Of a stretch of 64,000 nt of DNA, positions 60,384 through 64,000 are shown one piece after another. The stretch comes from Paragordius varius (Eukaryota > Nematomorpha). How positions within the stretch are numbered: position 1 is the stretch's first letter; each line of letters begins with the position of its first letter. The stretch is from the NCBI GenBank assembly GCA_964247055.1, contig OZ176057.1, positions 4,278,001-4,342,000 on the forward strand, written 5' to 3'. The notes below the pieces were generated by a model. It was not told the origin of the DNA. It worked only from the letters and a program-made list of their open reading frames with translations, and did not search any database. The translations under genes were made by a program, and so were the position numbers.

Positions 60384-60960
60384 GGTTGCATGTCAAGAGA
60401 GTGCAGCGAATGCTTAAAAACTTCCATTGAAACATTAGGGGTTTCACTGATTTTGCTGTTGTAGAACGGATGTAATACAGCAGAATTATTCCTTAGTTAT
60501 AGCTCATTTCCCCCAGTTTACATCAATGCTTGATTTAATATAATCCTCAGTTGGCGATCGATTGGTGTTTCAGTTCCGGGCTTGAATAATTTATACAGCG
60601 CTTGTTTCTACTAAACATTAAGCATTAACCACCTGCCAAATCGATCCTAGTTTGATGAACCATAGCAGCTTGTGATTACCAATATAACGCTCATATCATC
60701 CAACACAATAAAATAGAATAATGAATTGCTTTCGTAACGTTGAACCAGAAATCTGCACAAGCCCCTTTGCAATTTTTGGTTTAACTTTAAATTGTGTGGA
60801 TATTTCTTATTTTAAACTCTCGTAGACGTTATTTAAATATAGTAAACGCCTATTGCTGATGAAATAAGTTTATCCTTCATTTGTTATTGAGTCTTGGCTT
60901 TGATCGTGTTTACATTATTTCATCCAAAGCGCCCACGGACTTTTTTAAAATAACAATTAT

Positions 60961-62870
60961 TTTTCAACGATTAATCATACGTAGTAATTGACGCATGCTT
61001 ACAATTCTCTATCAGCAAATGATTTTTTTATAATAGAATAAGGTAAGTGCGATTAATATGTGCTTGTATTTTAATATCTAATAAATAAACTGATTTGTGT
61101 CAAATGTATGATCAGCGTAATTTCTTGAAACACCTGGTAATATTAAACATTTTTAAATGTATGATTCCTGTATAAACTGTTAGTTTTGATAACATTACCA
61201 TCGTTATAATAGGTAATCTATATCCATCGCATTTGTTGTTTCCAAAAATTCTTATGTTTACCAAAAAGCTTTACAAATATATTGGAAAAAATGGTAATTA
61301 AAACTTGTAAAATATTTTATATAAGGATTGTGATGTTTGGTTTTGGAATAAGTCAGGAATCCGGCTTTGTTGCACCATATAAAAAAGCTGCAAGATATGC
61401 ACACATTTGCCCAACAAATAAATTTTTTTTAAGAAGCTATTAATTTTTCCAAAAATATTAACAATATCTTAACCTAAAAATATTATATTTAATTTAATTA
61501 AAAGTGAGCTTAAAGGTTTCAATATTTTGATTCATATTTTGATAGGCAAGTATATGCTTAAACGCTAAGCCAGATTGTTATATAAAAATTTATGTATATG
61601 GTATGGAAATGTATGACGTCAATGGATATTTTGTATTTAAACTTAATTTATTAAAAAAACTTAAAGGAAAATTTTTGTGACAAATTATAATATAAATAAA
61701 TATAATCCATCTAACATATTCTCCTGTTGGCTCAAAGATTTCGCTATTAATTTAAAAAAGAGGTTATAAATAATTTTTAAATCCTGCTTCAACCTTTCCG
61801 TGTAAAATAACATAATAAATTACAAAATTTAATATAGCAAATATAAATAAAATATGATGCTTTCTTTAAAAAAGTTAGTTTAGTATATATAAAATTATTA
61901 TCAAGCATAGTTTTAATTAAGGCATTTTTCCATGATGCTTAGGGTTTTGAGCTTTGGAGTTTCGGTAATTAATAATTAGTAATTTGTTTGAGAATATATA
62001 AAGTTTATAAAATTATGTAATATTTTATGGAATAAGGCATTTGTTTTTTCTCGAAAATTTTTACAGCAAAATTTCAATTTAATCATTGTCTGATATAGAC
62101 CGGATCTAATGGTAACCTCTTTTGCAAACCTACAATTTGCACATAATCCTATGTAAAATACATAATATATATGAATGGTGTTTTAGGTGGAATGTGTGAT
62201 ACTACAAGAAAATAAATTTAAATTATGGTTAAAAAAGACAATTGTATTCATTTTAAAATTATTTTTAAGTTTGATTAAGTCAAACCCTTATTCTGGCCTT
62301 TGAATTCAATTGTATGATATATGATTAATACATTTCCTATAATCCCGTTTAATCAAATATATATTAAATTTTCGCAAGTAACTTTAAAATCTAAAATTAT
62401 TTCAAATGTAATCGATAAAATAGTAAATAAACCTTTGCTATATAAAATAAATTATTAGTTTTATTAGATTATTTTATTTTAAATTATCTCTAGATCAATG
62501 TGCTTCAGTATATTTTGGTCTTAAAATAAAACTAATATTTAAAAGCTTAATTATCATAAAAAAGTATAAATTTTAACCAAAAATAGGTAAAAAAATGGAT
62601 ATATATATATATACAAAACCCCAAGTAGTCAAATAGTTGTGTGGTACTGTTGAGTGTTAACAAGCAAGAAAAATGTGGATGACGACACGAAAAGTTACAC
62701 ATATCATTTATAATTTTAGTATATAACTATAATTTTCAATCAATATTTTAATTAATTTTCGGTTATCATTAAATTACGGATATAACTACTATACATTATC
62801 AATTCGTCATTTACCTTTATAAAGTTAACTTTGTTTTAATTAAAAATTTATTTTAAACACGAGTTAAATT
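60961..62870. other. AT-rich spacer or intron
   Basis: No repeat, transposon end or conserved frame recognised apart from a short TA tract near 62,598-62,613. A 12-bp candidate exon on the - strand (CTTTTTTATATG near 61,377, acceptor ATCTTGCAG) is not GC-rich and is left uncalled. Confidence 0.4.
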
Positions 62871-62871
62871 A

Positions 62872-62906
62872 CTAAAAAAAGATTTGGATTTCAGGTGAAG
62901 ACACAG
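62872..62906 (-). CDS. Candidate terminal exon of a small acidic peptide gene
   Basis: Minus strand: acceptor TTACTTGTTATAG follows the previous exon after a 72-bp intron. In phase 1 the exon reads AVSSPEIQIFF and stops at TAG (62,874-62,872). An AATAAA lies about 20 nt downstream (62,847-62,852). The + strand of the same stretch also mimics an exon (TTTCAG, 21 bp, GTAATG), so strand choice rests on the match in phase and spacing to 62,979 and 63,082. Confidence 0.5.
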
Positions 62907-62978
62907 CTATAACAAGTAATGCCGTTTATAGTTATCCTTTAACTATTTGTTAATGATTGAAAACTAAAAAAATATTAC

Positions 62979-63008
62979 CACTTTCGCTTATTTCGCTTTC
63001 AGACACTT
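62979..63008 (-). CDS. Short exon, 30 bp, encodes EVSESEISES
   Basis: Minus strand: acceptor TTTAAAAATTTAG, 30 bp starting AAGTGTCTG and ending GCGAAAGTG, donor GTAATA. Phase 1 gives ten residues alternating acidic and Ser. It is open only in phase 1: the frame-0 reading hits TAA. A 73-bp intron separates it from the upstream exon. Confidence 0.65.
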
Positions 63009-63081
63009 CTAAATTTTTAAATTATTTTATATGATGAAAAAAATTGATAAATATTCAAAAAAATATTAATGCATATTTTAC

Positions 63082-63102
63082 CACTGATTATTTCTTCGTC
63101 CT
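63082..63102 (-). CDS. Short exon, 21 bp, encodes (E/Q)DEEIIS
   Basis: Minus strand: acceptor TTAATATTGTAG, 21 bp starting AGGACGAAG and ending ATCAGTG, donor GTAAAA. Phase 1 gives Gln (or Glu)-Asp-Glu-Glu-Ile-Ile-Ser; the first residue depends on the base supplied by the upstream exon. Intron of 46 bp to the exon at 63,149. Confidence 0.65.
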
Positions 63103-63148
63103 CTACAATATTAATTATTTACATATATTACATTGAACATAAAATTAC

Positions 63149-63166
63149 GCGCACAAAATGTAAAAA
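63149..63166 (-). CDS. Candidate signal-peptide exon, 18 bp, encodes VFTFCA
   Basis: Minus strand: acceptor TATAAGCTTTAG, exon TTTTTACATTTTGTGCGC, donor GTAATT. Phase 1 gives Val (or Ile/Phe/Leu)-Phe-Thr-Phe-Cys-Ala, hydrophobic and ending in a small residue directly before QDEEIIS, as at a signal-peptidase site. AT-rich, so weaker than its neighbours. The start-codon exon is not visible and probably lies beyond 64,000, because 63,446 onward is occupied by transposons. Confidence 0.45.
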
Positions 63167-63445
63167 CTAAAGCTTATATATAATATTTTTTAGACTATTT
63201 ATTTAGACTTAACTTAAAGTCTTAAAATTAGGAGTGTCCAACAAGTGCCCCAAACTCTCTTTGCGAACTAAATTTAGGAAATATATAATTTGCTAAAATA
63301 TGCCCAAAAATCTTAATAAAATTGATATTCTCAAACAATATTTTAAATAAGTGTATACTTGGCGTTGAGATGGAGAAAATTGTTATATTGTGTACTTAAA
63401 GTCTTATGTTTAAATTTTATTAATAATTTATAAATGTCTATATAT

Positions 63446-63686
63446 ACCATTTACAGTTCTAATTTACCCTTATACAATTCAAACTCACCCTCGAACAATA
63501 CATTCACTTATAACAATATAAATTCACTCATGAAAAATTCAAATTCACCTTAAATATCTTATGCGTTTCCGAACTAATGTAACTATTTATTTTTATTAAA
63601 AATATATAAAAATATAGGTAATTTTAATTTTTAATGTATTTTATTTAAAGGTGAATTTGAATTGTTTGAGGGTGAATTTGAATTAT
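63446..63686. mobile_element. Minisatellite inverted-repeat element, interrupted at its right arm
   Basis: The left end ACCATTTACAGTTCTAATTT leads into units such as CAATTCAAACTCACCCTCGAA. The right arm, from about 63,650, has the inverse units GGTGAATTTGAATTGTTTGA and stops abruptly at AATTAT, where another element begins. The missing tip of the right arm should lie beyond the window. Confidence 0.65.
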
Positions 63687-64000
63687 ACCATTTACACTTC
63701 AAGAGTGTCCTTGAACAATTCAAGTTGGTCCTTGAACAATTCAAGTTGGTCCTTGAACAGTTCAAGTTGGTCCTTGAACAATTCAAGTTGGTCCTTGAAC
63801 AGTTCAAGTTGGTCCTTGAACAATTCAAGTTGGTCCTTAAACAATTAAGTTGGTCCTTTAACTTTTTTGTTTTGTTTTTAACTTTTATCAATCAAATCGA
63901 TAATAATTCGTCTATTTTATTGTTTTTAACCTATTTTTTATTATTTAACATAAATTTTAAATCGATATCAACTATTAATCTTTGAAAAACCGTATATTTT
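63687..64000. mobile_element. Minisatellite inverted-repeat element, left part (cut by window end)
   Basis: Starts ACCATTTACACTTCAAGAGT, then about seven 21-bp units TTGGTCCTTGAACAATTCAAG, then interior sequence (TTTTTGTTTTGTTTTTAACT, ATCAATCAAATCG) matching 50,110-50,240. Same subfamily as 49,959-50,614. Units are more uniform here than in that copy, suggesting a younger or more recently homogenised array. Confidence 0.8.

Larger units (their letters stand above)
59220..60960 (-). pseudogene. Mariner-family transposase relic, split by a hAT insertion
   Basis: With the hAT and one target duplication removed, the - strand reads continuously across the insertion point as MEVFKHSLHSLDMQPFNLFF. 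This aligns with the mariner motif WEVLPHPPYSPDLAPSDYHLF around the third catalytic Asp (Asn here). Upstream pieces are KPGTETPIDRQ and LNQALM (about 60,540-60,590) and TAKSVKPLMFQWKF in a neighbouring frame, matching the KPGxTVxxxRYxxQL and AKxVKxxLxxLxWEVL regions. Stops and frameshifts occur throughout. No terminal repeats were located, so the outer limits are approximate. Confidence 0.6.

Noticed and set aside
62895-62915. 21-bp exon-like segment on the + strand (TTTCAG before, GTAATG after)
   Set aside because: It overlaps the better-placed - strand terminal exon, has no + strand partners nearby, and such signals are frequent by chance in this composition.
34932-64000. tRNA, rRNA or other structured RNA genes
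   Set aside because: No cloverleaf, box A/B or conserved rRNA segment could be recognised by eye.

Overview
The window is animal nuclear DNA, extremely AT-rich. It holds a giant satellite array, several decayed DNA transposons, one decayed LINE, and what looks like one or more genes built from tiny exons. Decayed hAT and mariner transposases, a LINE endonuclease and GT-AG introns of about 70 bp indicate a metazoan. The hAT and LINE relics resemble copies common in arthropods, so an insect or other arthropod is my best guess, with low confidence. No intact conventional protein-coding gene is present.

Positions 1-34,931 are one uninterrupted satellite with an 82-bp monomer, about 425 copies. 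Each monomer is four quarter-units of 20-21 bp. Blocks of 0.4 to 3.4 kb were duplicated again inside the array (offsets of 407, 808, 2,287, 4,922, 5,777 and 5,942 bp, and about 3.2-3.4 kb). Monomers are most degenerate toward the right edge. Reading frames in the array are by-products of stop-poor monomers.

Positions 34,932-46,300 are gene-poor. They hold a decayed leucine-rich-repeat gene (+ strand), a relic of a LINE endonuclease (- strand), inverted-repeat elements, an old tandem array of about 150-bp units, and featureless AT-rich DNA. One group of inverted-repeat elements recurs to the end of the window. Its members start with TACCATTT-like termini and carry 21-bp minisatellites inside their terminal repeats. 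The minisatellite sequence differs between subfamilies.

Positions 46,300-63,200 hold the most interesting signal, on the - strand. At least thirteen exon-like islands of 9-30 bp are each flanked by AG and GT[A/G] and surrounded by AT-rich sequence; most are GC-rich. All have lengths divisible by three, and all are read in the same phase (phase 1). The central chain encodes mostly Ala, Val, Glu, Gly and Thr. Neighbouring exons are often separated by introns of 46-74 bp. A two-exon cassette (VATE-type exon, then GA-x-x-GE exon) occurs twice, 6.2 kb apart. Plausible terminal exons with stop codons and AATAAA signals lie at 48,068 and 62,872. The group at 62.9-63.2 kb reads as the end of a signal peptide followed by a short acidic, Ser-rich peptide. 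The architecture resembles micro-exon genes of schistosomes and microexon-rich effector genes of gall-forming aphids. The family itself is not one I recognise.

The introns of this chain are swollen by transposons: a hAT relic with a recognisable right end, a 585-bp hAT-type MITE, a minisatellite-bearing inverted-repeat element, and a 1,021-bp hAT with perfect 8-bp target duplications inserted in a mariner transposase relic.
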